From NCBI RefSeq assembly GCF_041080655.1, contig NZ_CP163525.1:4278001-4342000 (forward strand): 64,000 nucleotides of DNA, written 5' to 3'. The translations under genes and the position numbers were made by a program. A model generated the notes under the pieces. That model did not search any database. It had not been told where the DNA came from and worked only from the letters and a program-made list of their open reading frames with translations. The stretch comes from Streptomyces sp. CG4. Lineage in GTDB: Bacteria; Actinomycetota; Actinomycetes; Streptomycetales; Streptomycetaceae. Shown here one piece after another: positions 14,765 through 25,394 of this stretch (within the stretch, counting starts at the first letter, position 1; every line of letters starts with the position of its first letter).

Positions 14765-17700
14765 ATGGAGCCTGCCGCGATCGGCGGGAAGCTGGCGTCC
14801 ACGCTGGTCGTCTCGCTGCTGAGGAAGCTGGTCCCGGCGGACGGCCCCGGCGCGGGGCTCGTCCCGAAGCCCTTGCGGCTGACGGACCTCGTGTCCTTAC
14901 GGGGCGAGACACGCGGCCTCGGCGAGAAGGAACTGCGCAAGCTCGCCGCCCACCTGACCGGCCGGGCACTGGACACTCCGGGCGAGCCGCCCTTCCCGAC
15001 CGCCGAGCGGGAAGCCGTCACCGAGGCTCTGACCCGCAGGCTGCTCGCCCTCGGCGGACTCGACATGGACGACGTCCAGGCCGTACGGCTGGGTGAGTCC
15101 GCGCTGGCCCGGCAGCTCAAGCAGGCGGCGCCCGGGTCCGACGGGCTGTCCGCCGACGCCGGACTCTTCCTCGACACGGCCGCCGAGTGGGCCTGCGGCG
15201 AGATCCTGGAGTTCTTCACCCGCCGCTCCACCTTCGTGGCCCGCACCGCCGTCGAGCAGAGCCGGGCCCAGGCCAGGACGGGCGCCGACGTCCAGGAACT
15301 ACTGGCCCGCGTGCCCAGCCCGCAGGCCCAGGACATCGGATTCGAGATCCGGTACCTGGACTACCTCGCACGGAGACACGGCAAGCTCACGATCTACGGC
15401 ATCGACCTCAGCAACTCGCCGGGCCGCTGGCCGCTGGACGCCGCGTATCTCAGCCTGGAGGCGGTCGGGCGCGGGGACCAGCCGTACGCCTCGTGGCTCG
15501 GGCTGCCACCCGCGGGCGCGGTCACCGCCCCCGCCGACGAGGCACTGGCCGGCCACGACCGGGTGCTGCTGCGCGGCGTCGCGGGCTCGGGGAAGACCAC
15601 GCTGATCCAGTGGCTCGCCGTATCAGCCGCGACCGGGCCGACCGGCCGTATGGCGCATCTCGCCGGCCGCGTCCCGTTCGTGCTGCCGCTGCGCACCGTC
15701 ACCCGGCACGGTGAACGCCTCCCCGATCCCGCGAGGTTCCTGGCCGCCATCGGCTGCCCGCTCGCCGGGGCGCAGCCGGCCGGCTGGGAGCACCGGGTGC
15801 TGACAGCCGGACGCGCTCTCGTGCTGGTCGACGGGCTGGACGAGGTGCCGGAGCCGGAACGGGTACGGGCCCGCGCCTGGCTGCGCGATCTCGTCGAGGC
15901 GTTCCCCCGCAACCGCTGGCTGGTCACCTCCCGCCCCTCGGCCGTGGGCGACGACTGGCTCGCCGACGACGGCTTCACCGAGCTGGTGCTCGCCGCGATG
16001 AGCCCCTCGGACGTCGCCTCGTTCATCCGGCGCTGGCACCGGGCCGCGACGAGCGGGGACGCGGAGGAGGACGAGCAGCTCGCCGCCTACGAGAGGCAAC
16101 TCCTGGACGCCGTACGCACCAAACCGGACCTGGGCAGGCTCGCCACCAACCCCCTGATGTGCGGCCTGATCTGCGCCCTGCACCGCGACCGGCGCGGCTA
16201 TCTGCCGTACGGCCGCAAGGAGTTGTACGAGTCCGCCCTCTCCATGCTGCTGACCCGCCGGGACCGCGAGCGCGACATGGCGGTGCCGGAGCTGAGCGAG
16301 GAACCCCAACTCCAGTTGCTGCAGCGCCTCGCGTACTGGCTCATCCGCAACGGTCGTACGGAGATGGACCGCGACCGGGCGGAGAGCATCATCGCCGCAT
16401 CCCTCCCGGCGGTGCCGGCGGCGTCGGCGCTGGGGGGCGCCGCCGCCGTACTGGACCACTTCCTCGTCCGCACGGGCCTGCTGCTGACCCCCACCCCGGA
16501 CACCCTCCACTTCGTCCACCGCACCTTCCAGGACTACCTCGGCGCCCGAGCGGCCGTGGAAGCGGGCGACTTCGGCCTGCTCGGCGAGCACGCCGCCGAC
16601 GACCAGTGGGCGGACGTGATCCGCATGGCCGTGGCCCAGGCCCGCCCTCGCGAACGGGCCGAACTCCTCGGCCTGTTGACGTCCGTCCCCGACAAGCGGG
16701 CTCACCTGCTGGCGATGGCCTGCCTGGAACACGCGACGGAACTGGACCCGGCGGTGCGGCAGCAGGCCGAAGACCTGGCGCGTGCGCTGCTGCCACCCCG
16801 CACGGCGGAGGAGGCCAGGGAACTGGCCGAGGCCGGTCCCCTGGTCCTGGAGCTGCTGCCGGGCCCGGAGGACCTGACCGAAGAGGAGGCCGAGGCGGTT
16901 ACGGCCACGGCGGCCCTAGTGGGCACGGATGCGGCGGTGCCAGTGCTGGCCCGGTTCGCGGGGGATGTCTCGGATCGGGTACGGATCACGCTGGCGCGGG
17001 CCTGGGAGCGGTTCGACGAGGTCGCTTACGCCGACGAGGTCCTGGCCCATATGGACTCCTCGGACTTCTTCGTCTCCGTCTCCACACCCGAGGCTCTGCG
17101 CGCCCTCCCCCGGATCGGCCACCGGACCCAGCTGATCATCGATGGGGCCCATGAACTCGCGGACATCCTGGAGGCGCTGCCGGAGGGCGTGGAGAAGCTC
17201 AGCCTGGCGGAGAATCCGTTGCTCGATGATCTACGCCCGCTCACCGCCCTCCGCTCCCTCAGCACCTTGAGCATTGCGGAATGCCCGCTGGTGAGCGATG
17301 TCTCGTCCCTGGCGGACCTGGGACTGCGCGAGTTGTCCCTGTATCGGCTCGGCGCCGTCTCCGGCCTCGATCGCCTGAGCACCTTGCGGCACCTCTGGCT
17401 GCTGAGCGAGCTGCCCGTCGACCTGCGGACACTGCCCCGTGACGCGCCGCTGACCACGCTGGGCCTGGACGCCGGAGTTCTCGCGACGGGCGGTCTGCGC
17501 GGCCTGAGCCACTGGGCGACGCTGGACCAGGTGGACCTGCGGGGCGGAGTCCGGTACGCCGGCCCCGGCGCCTGGTCGGAACTCGCCGCGCTGCCCGAGC
17601 TCACCTGGCTCTGCGTTCCCGCGCCTGCCGCGGCTCACTGCGCCGAAGCCCCCGAACTGTCCGGCGTCAGGCTTCTCCACGTCACGGAGGTGGAGGCCGG

Positions 17701-17854
17701 GGCGGACCTGTCACCGCTGGCCCGGCTGTGCCCCAACGTCCGCACCGTCCGGCTCCTTCCGAAGCAGCCGACGGCGCTGGACGCGTCTGCCTACGCGGCC
17801 CACTTCCCGGGCGCCGACGTGGTGGCTCCGCGGCCCCGCCCCTGGGCCCTCTGA
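14765..17854 (+). CDS. NACHT-domain STAND NTPase with C-terminal leucine-rich repeats; TTA codon
   Basis: A 1,029-residue NLR-like protein. Order: a helical N-terminal domain (residues 1 to about 230) starting MEPAAIGGKLAST, of the type found ahead of NACHT in many Streptomyces proteins; the NACHT NTPase with Walker A GVAGSGKTT (K277) and Walker B LVLVDGLDEV (D356, D359, E360); a winged-helix/helical part with NPLMCGLICALHRDR and HFVHRTFQDYLGARA; then leucine-rich repeats from about residue 785 (LEKLSLAENPLLDDLRPLT and similar). Known bacterial NACHT proteins act in phage defence, with the repeats as sensor and the N-terminal domain as effector; no enzyme effector is seen here. Codon 45 (14897-14899) is TTA, so translation should depend on the bldA tRNA. 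Function in this organism is inferred. Confidence 0.88.
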   Translation: MEPAAIGGKLASTLVVSLLRKLVPADGPGAGLVPKPLRLTDLVSLRGETRGLGEKELRKLAAHLTGRALDTPGEPPFPTAEREAVTEALTRRLLALGGLDMDDVQAVRLGESALARQLKQAAPGSDGLSADAGLFLDTAAEWACGEILEFFTRRSTFVARTAVEQSRAQARTGADVQELLARVPSPQAQDIGFEIRYLDYLARRHGKLTIYGIDLSNSPGRWPLDAAYLSLEAVGRGDQPYASWLGLPPAGAVTAPADEALAGHDRVLLRGVAGSGKTTLIQWLAVSAATGPTGRMAHLAGRVPFVLPLRTVTRHGERLPDPARFLAAIGCPLAGAQPAGWEHRVLTAGRALVLVDGLDEVPEPERVRARAWLRDLVEAFPRNRWLVTSRPSAVGDDWLADDGFTELVLAAMSPSDVASFIRRWHRAATSGDAEEDEQLAAYERQLLDAVRTKPDLGRLATNPLMCGLICALHRDRRGYLPYGRKELYESALSMLLTRRDRERDMAVPELSEEPQLQLLQRLAYWLIRNGRTEMDRDRAESIIAASLPAVPAASALGGAAAVLDHFLVRTGLLLTPTPDTLHFVHRTFQDYLGARAAVEAGDFGLLGEHAADDQWADVIRMAVAQARPRERAELLGLLTSVPDKRAHLLAMACLEHATELDPAVRQQAEDLARALLPPRTAEEARELAEAGPLVLELLPGPEDLTEEEAEAVTATAALVGTDAAVPVLARFAGDVSDRVRITLARAWERFDEVAYADEVLAHMDSSDFFVSVSTPEALRALPRIGHRTQLIIDGAHELADILEALPEGVEKLSLAENPLLDDLRPLTALRSLSTLSIAECPLVSDVSSLADLGLRELSLYRLGAVSGLDRLSTLRHLWLLSELPVDLRTLPRDAPLTTLGLDAGVLATGGLRGLSHWATLDQVDLRGGVRYAGPGAWSELAALPELTWLCVPAPAAAHCAEAPELSGVRLLHVTEVEAGADLSPLARLCPNVRTVRLLPKQPTALDASAYAAHFPGADVVAPRPRPWAL

Positions 17855-17870
17855 GCCCAACGGGTACGGC

Positions 17871-17904
17871 GAAGGGGCCGGCGCCCCAAGGCACCGGCCC
17901 CTTC
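17871..17904. terminator. Bidirectional terminator between NACHT gene and clpC
   Basis: GAAGGGGCCGG (17871-17881) pairs perfectly with CCGGCCCCTTC (17894-17904) over a 12-base loop, between convergent gene ends at 17854 and 17928. Confidence 0.88.
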
Positions 17905-17927
17905 AACCCGGCCAATCCGCCGGATGC

Positions 17928-20453
<2,526 letters not shown>

Positions 20454-20883
20454 CGTTAATCGCTCCTCAGAGCGGTCAGGCAGTGGGGGGAACTTCCCCT
20501 CCCTGTCCTTCCGCAGCTTAGTCCCGCAAGCGGGGACCGCTCATTCCAACTGCCGACACCGTCCTTGGCCTCCTGACCCCGAACGCCGACATCTGCTCCA
20601 ACCCGATGGTGCGAGACGATGTTCCCGCAGGCCAGGCAGTTACCCCCATCGCCAGTACGCCGATGGCGAACGTGAGACGGCCCGACCTGCGTGTCGCCCC
20701 CTCCCACTAGGCATCTCTTACCCGCTGGGACGGACACTCCATGCGGCGCACACCCATTCCCTCCGCTATGGGCGAACAACCTTGCGCCTCCCCGCACCCC
20801 CACGCGCCCCCCACTTTCACACTCTGTGCGATCGACAGGACACCCAGCGTAACTTGCCGGTCGCTTCGGCGGTTGCACGTGGC
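20454..20883. other. clpC upstream region, 430 bases without a supported gene
   Basis: It holds the clpC promoter on the minus strand and the ClgR-type box at 20655-20671. The frame of the plus-strand gene at 20884 stays open through most of it, but composition and lack of a ribosome site argue against translation there. I see no RNA gene. Confidence 0.5.
20655..20671 (-). promoter_or_regulatory. ClgR-type binding site upstream of clpC
   Basis: GTACGC-CGATG-GCGAAC fits the actinobacterial ClgR consensus WNNWCGCYNANRGCGWWS as I recall it, at every defined position. ClgR activates clpP, clpC and lon genes. The box lies about 200 bases before the clpC start, so the clpC promoter should be within the intervening part. 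Confidence 0.6.
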
Positions 20884-21678
20884 ATGGCTGGCCCGGCCCC
20901 CTCGGATTCCACTTCCACTTCCACTTCCACGGCCCTCCCGGACCCCACGGCCCACGGGCCCACGGGTCCCGCGAGGCATCAGCTCGCCGTCCTTCCCGCC
21001 GTCCTTCCCGCTGTCCATCCCGCCGCCCATACGGTCCCCCTTCCTCGCCGGCCCCTCGATCCGGAACCGGAGCCCTGCGCTCCGACGGCCTGCCCGGACG
21101 CCCGGGCCCGTCACTGGTACGAGAACGATCTGGGGTGGGCGACCGTGCCCGGACGGCCGCCGCGGTTGCTCACCGGGGTGCGGTTCGACGTCCTGGACGT
21201 GCCGGCCGAGGCGGGCGCGGAGGCGCTCCGGCATCTCGCGCCGGGCTCCCCGGTGGCCCTCAGGGGCGACCGGATGGAGCTGCTGGTGGCCGCGGGCAGC
21301 GCGGAGGAGCTGCCGGGGCTGCTGGACTGGCTGGAGTGGAGCGCCGTAGCCCTGGACCTGCGGGTCCTGGGCGCGGGTCACGCGCTGGCGGCTCCGGTCC
21401 CGCCCGCCGGGGTGACCGTGCCGGCACCGCCCGGAGCCGCTCCGGTGCGGGCCGGGTCGGTGCAGGGGGCCGCCGTGTGGCTGCGACCCCCTGATCCTGG
21501 GGGCGAGGTCGAAGCCTCGCTGCCGGCGATGCCGGCCGTGGGGCGCGAGGGGAGCGCCCCCGATCTCGTACGCCTGGTGGACACGGTGGCAGCGCACTGT
21601 CACCGGGTCCGGCTGCGGCGCCTGTGCGCCGGGCTTTCGACCGCCTGCCGACGGGTTCAGCCGTTGGCCTTCTCGTAG
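20884..21678 (+). CDS. SCO3374-family protein (primase/polymerase N-terminal-like)
   Basis: A 264-residue protein placed between clpC and lsr2, the position of SCO3374 in S. coelicolor. The recognisable part begins at ARHWYENDLGWATVPGRPPRLLTGVRFDVLDVPAEAG and runs through LLDWLEWSAVALDLRVLGAG to GAAVWLRPPDPG; it resembles Streptomyces proteins annotated with the bifunctional DNA primase/polymerase N-terminal domain, but polymerase residues are not obvious. Before that lies a Pro/Thr-rich stretch. The start is uncertain: the ATG at 20884 lacks a ribosome site. The last 22 bases overlap the end of lsr2 on the opposite strand. Confidence 0.65.
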   Translation: MAGPAPSDSTSTSTSTALPDPTAHGPTGPARHQLAVLPAVLPAVHPAAHTVPLPRRPLDPEPEPCAPTACPDARARHWYENDLGWATVPGRPPRLLTGVRFDVLDVPAEAGAEALRHLAPGSPVALRGDRMELLVAAGSAEELPGLLDWLEWSAVALDLRVLGAGHALAAPVPPAGVTVPAPPGAAPVRAGSVQGAAVWLRPPDPGGEVEASLPAMPAVGREGSAPDLVRLVDTVAAHCHRVRLRRLCAGLSTACRRVQPLAFS

Positions 21679-21992
21679 GCCTCGCGAATGGACGCGGGAA
21701 CACGGCCGCGGTCGTTGACCTCGTAGCCGTTCTCCTTCGCCCAGGCGCGGATCGCCGCGGTGTCCTGACTGCCACCGGAAGCGGCACGCGCCTTTCCACG
21801 TCCGCCCGAAGCACGGCCACCGGTGCGACGGCCGCCCTTCACATAGGGCTCGAGAAGGCCACGCAGCTTGTCCGCATTGGTGGTCGTGAGATCGATCTCG
21901 TACGTCTTGCCGTCCAGCGCGAACGTCACGGTCTCGTCCGCCTCGCCGCCGTCGAGGTCGTCGACAAGAAGGACCTGAACCTTCTGTGCCAC
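21657..21992 (-). CDS. lsr2: Nucleoid-associated xenogeneic silencer Lsr2
   Basis: Lsr2 binds AT-rich DNA in the minor groove, bridges it and silences foreign and secondary-metabolite genes. The 111-residue protein has the N-terminal dimerisation part (AQKVQVLLVDDLDGGEADETV), a basic Gly/Arg linker and the C-terminal DNA-binding domain with the RGR hook at residues 95-97 (R95-G96-R97). The GTG at 21992 follows AAAGGAA by 5 bases; the ATG five codons upstream would add residues the family lacks. Two overlapping palindromes lie in its promoter region. Its 3' end overlaps that of the convergent SCO3374-type gene. Confidence 0.96.
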   Translation of the reverse strand: MAQKVQVLLVDDLDGGEADETVTFALDGKTYEIDLTTTNADKLRGLLEPYVKGGRRTGGRASGGRGKARAASGGSQDTAAIRAWAKENGYEVNDRGRVPASIREAYEKANG

Positions 21993-22065
21993 CGGATTTC
22001 CTTTCATCGATAACGTTGAGGGTCAGGGGTGTGTGGCGTCCCGCCGTTTCGCCGCCCCTGTTATA

Positions 22066-22081
22066 TGCAGTACTGCAGTAC
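22066..22081 (-). promoter_or_regulatory. Overlapping palindromes upstream of lsr2
   Basis: TGCAGTACTGCA (22066-22077) and GTACTGCAGTAC (22070-22081) are two overlapping perfect 12-bp palindromes. On the minus strand they run straight into ATATAAC, a possible -10 region for lsr2. The surrounding 22050-22120 stretch is AT-rich for this genome. It looks like an operator, possibly for autoregulation. Confidence 0.4.
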
Positions 22082-22207
22082 GTCGGAAAGCAAACCGCTT
22101 TTGCCGGAAAAACACAAACCCCTGGGAGAGGACCGGTAGAGGACCGGCGGGCCGTCTCCGTCCGGAAACATGCGCGTTTCGGACATAGGGCACCTGGGCA
22201 AAGACGA

Positions 22208-22741
22208 TCACAGATGCAGAAGCATCCGGCTGTTGCCCAAGGTGTTCGGTTTCACTCGTTCGAGACCGAGGAACTCGGCGACACCCTCGTCATAGGAACG
22301 CAAGAGCTCCGCGTACACATCGGTGTCGACCGGCGTCTCCCCGATCTCCACGAAGCCGTGCTTCCCGAAGAAGTCCACTTCGAAGGTCAGGCAGAAAACC
22401 CGGCGAACGCCGAGCCAGCGCGCGGTCTGCAGCAACTTCTCCAGCAACCGATGGCCGACGCCGGCGCCCTTGAGGCCCGGGTTCACCGCGAGAGTGCGGA
22501 CTTCCGCGAGGTCCTCCCACATGACGTGCAGTGCGCCGCAGCCGACCACCTCGGCGTTGTCGTCGCGTTCCGCGACCCAGAACTCCTGGATGTCCTCGTA
22601 AAGCGTGACCGTGGCTTTGTCGAGCAGGATGCGGTCACGGGCGTAGGCGTCGAGGAGGTGACGTACGGCCGGGACATCGCCGGTCCGGGCACGCCGGACG
22701 GTGATGGCTTTTGCGGAGACTTCGGGACGCTCTGCTGACAT
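22208..22741 (-). CDS. argA: Amino-acid N-acetyltransferase (short ArgA type)
   Basis: A GNAT enzyme of 177 residues that acetylates glutamate, the first step of arginine synthesis. It closely resembles the short mycobacterial ArgA (Rv2747): VRRARTGDVPAVRHLLDAYA at the start, the acetyl-CoA loop GLKGAGVGHRLLEKLL, VFCLTFEVDFFGKHGF and the C-terminal VKPNTLGNSRMLLHL. It lacks the kinase-like domain of E. coli ArgA. On the minus strand a TAGCGT box ends 6 bases before the ATG with no ribosome site, so the message is probably leaderless. A BlaI-type gene lies 9 bases upstream in the same direction. Confidence 0.88.
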   Translation of the reverse strand: MSAERPEVSAKAITVRRARTGDVPAVRHLLDAYARDRILLDKATVTLYEDIQEFWVAERDDNAEVVGCGALHVMWEDLAEVRTLAVNPGLKGAGVGHRLLEKLLQTARWLGVRRVFCLTFEVDFFGKHGFVEIGETPVDTDVYAELLRSYDEGVAEFLGLERVKPNTLGNSRMLLHL

Positions 22742-22753
22742 GAGCGGACGCTA
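22742..22753 (-). promoter_or_regulatory. Leaderless-type promoter of argA
   Basis: Minus-strand TAGCGT (22753-22748), 6 bases, then ATG at 22741. The box lies inside the last codons of the BlaI-type gene, so argA may be read both from it and from the upstream gene. Confidence 0.5.
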
Positions 22754-23206
22754 TCGCCCGTCCGCGCCCTCTGCCGAGCCGGGGTTCTCCTCTTCGCGCG
22801 GTTCGGGGGCTTCCGGTTCCCGCGGTTCGGGGGCTTCCGGGGTTTCCGGCCCCTGGACGATGCGCACGGCGTCCCTGAGGGCGTGGCGCTGTTCCTCGCT
22901 CATCATCCCGAAGAAGGCGACGAGAGCGGCGGCGGGGTTGTCGCTCTGCGACCAGGCGTCGTTCATGAGGGCGGCGGCGTACGCGGCTCGCGTCGAGACG
23001 GCCTCATATCGATAGGCCCGCCCTTCCGCCTCGCGGCGCACCCAGCCCTTCTGGTGGAGATTGTCCAAAACGGTCATCACGGTGGTGTACGCGATGGAGC
23101 GCTCCTGCTGGAGGTCTTCCAGGACTTCTCGAACGGTCACCGGGCGGTTCCACTTCCACACCCGCGTCATGACCGCGTCTTCGAGTTCTCCCAATGGGCG
23201 AGGCAC
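22751..23206 (-). CDS. BlaI/MecI/CopY-family transcriptional repressor
   Basis: A 151-residue regulator with the BlaI winged helix (LGELEDAVMTRVWKWNRPVTVREVLEDL and AYTTVMTVLDNLHQKGWVRR) and a dimerisation part (FFGMMSEEQRHAL), ending in a Pro/Glu-rich tail with repeats of PEAPEPRE. BlaI proteins are usually removed by a membrane metalloprotease (BlaR/MecR), or respond to copper; no such partner is adjacent. The GTG at 23206 is preceded by TATTGT with an 8-base gap and no ribosome site, suggesting a leaderless message. It precedes argA in the same direction. Confidence 0.86.
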   Translation of the reverse strand: MPRPLGELEDAVMTRVWKWNRPVTVREVLEDLQQERSIAYTTVMTVLDNLHQKGWVRREAEGRAYRYEAVSTRAAYAAALMNDAWSQSDNPAAALVAFFGMMSEEQRHALRDAVRIVQGPETPEAPEPREPEAPEPREEENPGSAEGADGR

Positions 23207-23220
23207 AGCTCAGAACAATA
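23207..23220 (-). promoter_or_regulatory. Possible leaderless-type promoter of the BlaI gene
   Basis: Minus-strand TATTGT is followed by 8 bases and the GTG at 23206. No ribosome site is visible. The -35 side is poor, so the call is tentative. Confidence 0.35.
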
Positions 23221-23350
23221 GTGGGAGATCCCGACAATGGCGTGCCGGACGTGCACTAACTCCATGAATAGGAACAAAAAGGGCGTACGACCCGAAGCGG
23301 TATGGGGAAGTCACATGGGGATAGCGGCGGCGATAGGCCCGTCGGAGCGT

Positions 23351-23410
23351 GACGGACCGAAGCGCGACGGACCGAAGCGCGACGGGCCGAAGCGCGACGG
23401 GCCGAACTCT
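23351..23410. repeat. Four tandem 15-bp repeats
   Basis: The unit GACGGACCGAAGCGC occurs at 23351 and 23366, then with an A-to-G change at 23381 and as a partial copy at 23396. It lies between the BlaI gene start and the end of the 59-residue gene. Confidence 0.85.
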
Positions 23411-23440
23411 GGCCTCGCCCGGGCGTCGCTCAGGCGTCCC

Positions 23441-23620
23441 TCAGGCGTCGTTGCCTGCGGAGGCCTGGCGCGCACCCTCCGCGCGCGCGAGGGCGGCGTC
23501 GACGGCCGCGTCCTCCTTGGCCTTGGCGGCCCCGCCCTGGGTCTTCACGATCACCCTGACCACACCGATGAAGAACACGGCCATCACGACCGGAGGCACG
23601 AGCGCGGAGACGTAGTCCAT
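23441..23620 (-). CDS. 59-residue single-pass membrane protein
   Basis: A short open frame from ATG at 23620 to TGA at 23441 encoding MDYVSALVPPVVMAVFFIGV, continuing VVRVIVKTQGGAAKAKEDAA and an acidic/basic Ala-rich end. The N-terminal 25 residues form one membrane helix; the rest is a charged helical tail, probably in the cytoplasm. Codon use is normal for the genome (third positions mostly G or C), which supports translation. Small proteins of this kind sit at this position in other Streptomyces as I recall; function unknown. GGGGGC before the ATG may serve as ribosome site. Confidence 0.72.
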   Translation of the reverse strand: MDYVSALVPPVVMAVFFIGVVRVIVKTQGGAAKAKEDAAVDAALARAEGARQASAGNDA

Positions 23621-23731
23621 GCCCCCAGAGTAGCCACGGCGACCGACACGAAAGGGGCGGGGTACGCATATCCCGCACCCCGCAAGCCGCCGACGGGAAA
23701 TCGCGTCCGGCCGAAGGCCGGGCCGGGGCGG

Positions 23732-24412
23732 TCAGCCCGCGGCGAGTTGGCGGGTTTCGGCCGGATCCGCCGGAGGCACCGGCTTGCGGCGCGGGAAGAC
23801 CTCCCCCGGCGTCGGGATGGGCCGCTTCGGCGCCGCCGGCTCCGTGGCGGGCCGCTCCGCAGGCGTCGGCGCGGGCTTCGGCGCCGGTTTCTGCCCGGGC
23901 TTCGGCGACTCCTCGCCCTGCCCCGCCCCGGCACCCTGGGCCGCGCCGCCCGGAAGGGCCAGCAGGCGGGCCCGTGCGGGCGGCACGGCCGGCGCGGGGG
24001 CGCTCCTGGGCCCTTGGGCGAACCGGGCCCGTACGTCCTGCTCGGCCAGCGTCCGGCAGCGGTCCAGCAGCGCGGCCGCCACCGGGTTCCCGCGCAGCGC
24101 ACGCAGCGCCGCGAGATCGTCCGGCGTCGGCCGGTGCCCGGCGCCCAGCGCCTCCTCCAGGAGGGCGAGATAGCCCGCCGCGGCGCCCGGGAGCGCGGCC
24201 CGGTACCGGCCGAGGTCGGCCACCAGGAACGCGCGCATTCTCGCCCCCTCGCGCATCGCCTCGTCGAGCGACTCGGCGAGCCGGAAACAGTCCTGGACGT
24301 CGTCGGTGGACGCTTGGCCGGAGTGAAGGGCGAGGGCGAGGGCGCGGCGGAGCACACGCAGCTCCTCCACGCCGAACGCCATGCCGCCGCGGGATCCGTA
24401 TGGCGTGGGCAT
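23732..24412 (-). CDS. Hypothetical protein with helical N-terminus and Pro/Lys-rich tail
   Basis: A 226-residue protein with no recognised domain. The first 140 residues are helical and look folded (VEELRVLRRALALALHSGQ, DVQDCFRLAESLDEAMREGARMRAFLVADLGRYRAALP), resembling a helical-bundle protein; the rest is a low-complexity tail rich in Pro, Ala and Lys. No signal peptide or membrane segment. On the minus strand TAGCGT ends 6 bases before the ATG, the same arrangement as argA. It lies behind the coaX operon with 179 bases between, so it is probably transcribed separately. Confidence 0.7.
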   Translation of the reverse strand: MPTPYGSRGGMAFGVEELRVLRRALALALHSGQASTDDVQDCFRLAESLDEAMREGARMRAFLVADLGRYRAALPGAAAGYLALLEEALGAGHRPTPDDLAALRALRGNPVAAALLDRCRTLAEQDVRARFAQGPRSAPAPAVPPARARLLALPGGAAQGAGAGQGEESPKPGQKPAPKPAPTPAERPATEPAAPKRPIPTPGEVFPRRKPVPPADPAETRQLAAG

Positions 24413-24424
24413 GCGGCGACGCTA
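24413..24424 (-). promoter_or_regulatory. Leaderless-type promoter of the hypothetical gene
   Basis: Minus-strand TAGCGT (24424-24419), 6 bases, then ATG at 24412; identical hexamer and spacing to the argA promoter. Confidence 0.5.
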
Positions 24425-24591
24425 CCGCTAATCGGACAAAAGTGACGAATTGGACTGTTGTTTCGCCGCGTGTCGCTCCCTGTTTCCCTCGACCGGGGCT
24501 ACGTTCCCCTCGGCCGGGTCCACACCCCCGCGGCACCGGCGCCCCGCACGGGCGCCGGCCCCCTCACGCAGGCCCCCTCACGCCGTTCCTC

Positions 24592-25389
24592 TCACAGCCG
24601 CGACACGTTCCGCTCGTACACCAGGCGCAGCCCGATCAGCGTCAGCCACGGCTGGTGCTCGTCGATCACCGAGGACTCCCCCAGCACCATCGGCGCGAGC
24701 CCGCCCGTGGCGATCACCCGCACGTCGTCGGGATCGTCGGCGAGCTCCCGGGCCATCCGGCCGACGACCCCGTCGACCTGCCCGGCGAAGCCGTACACGA
24801 TGCCCGACTGCATGGCCTCGACGGTGTTCTTGCCGATCACGCTGCGCGGCCGGGCCACCTCGATCTTCCGCAGCTGCGCGCCCTTGACGCCGAGCGCCTC
24901 CACGGAGATCTCGATGCCGGGCGCGATGACCCCGCCGACGTACTCCCCGCGCGCGGAGACCGCGTCGAACGTGGTCGCCGTACCGAAGTCGACGACGATC
25001 GCCGGGCCGCCGTACAGCTCGACGGCCGCGACCGCGTTGATGATCCGGTCCGCGCCGACCTCCTTGGGGTTGTCGGTGAGGATCGGCACGCCCGTCTTCA
25101 CGCCCGGCTCGACCAGGACGGCGGGTACGTCGCCGTAGTAGCGCCGGGTGACCTCGCGCAGTTCGTGCAGCACCGACGGGACGGTCGCGCAGATCGCGAT
25201 GCCGTCGATGCCGTCGCCCAGCTCCTCGCCGAGCAGCGGGTGCATGCCCATCAGGCCCTGGAGCAGCACCGCCAGCTCGTCCGCCGTACGGCGCGCGTCC
25301 GTGGAGATGCGCCAGTGCTCGACGATGTCCTCGCCGTCGAACAGGCCGAGGACGGTGTGCGTGTTGCCGACGTCGATCGTGAGGAGCAT
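24592..25389 (-). CDS. coaX: Type III pantothenate kinase
   Basis: CoaX phosphorylates pantothenate, the first step of coenzyme A synthesis, with a monovalent cation. The 265 residues carry the ATP-binding DVGNTHTVLGLF at the N-terminus, the pantothenate-site GADRIINAVAA, and DFGTATTFD. It is the last gene of a co-directional run DUF2520-panC-nadB-nadC-coaX, 5 bases after nadC, so it is almost surely co-transcribed. Type III kinases resist CoA feedback and many pantothenate analogues. The window shows no panK of type I. Confidence 0.95.
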   Translation of the reverse strand: MLLTIDVGNTHTVLGLFDGEDIVEHWRISTDARRTADELAVLLQGLMGMHPLLGEELGDGIDGIAICATVPSVLHELREVTRRYYGDVPAVLVEPGVKTGVPILTDNPKEVGADRIINAVAAVELYGGPAIVVDFGTATTFDAVSARGEYVGGVIAPGIEISVEALGVKGAQLRKIEVARPRSVIGKNTVEAMQSGIVYGFAGQVDGVVGRMARELADDPDDVRVIATGGLAPMVLGESSVIDEHQPWLTLIGLRLVYERNVSRL

Positions 25390-25394
25390 CGCCG

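Noticed and set aside
14078..17854. Phosphatase plus NACHT gene as a two-gene defence system
   Set aside because: The phosphatase has a clear signal peptide and acts outside the cell; closeness alone does not support a joint role.
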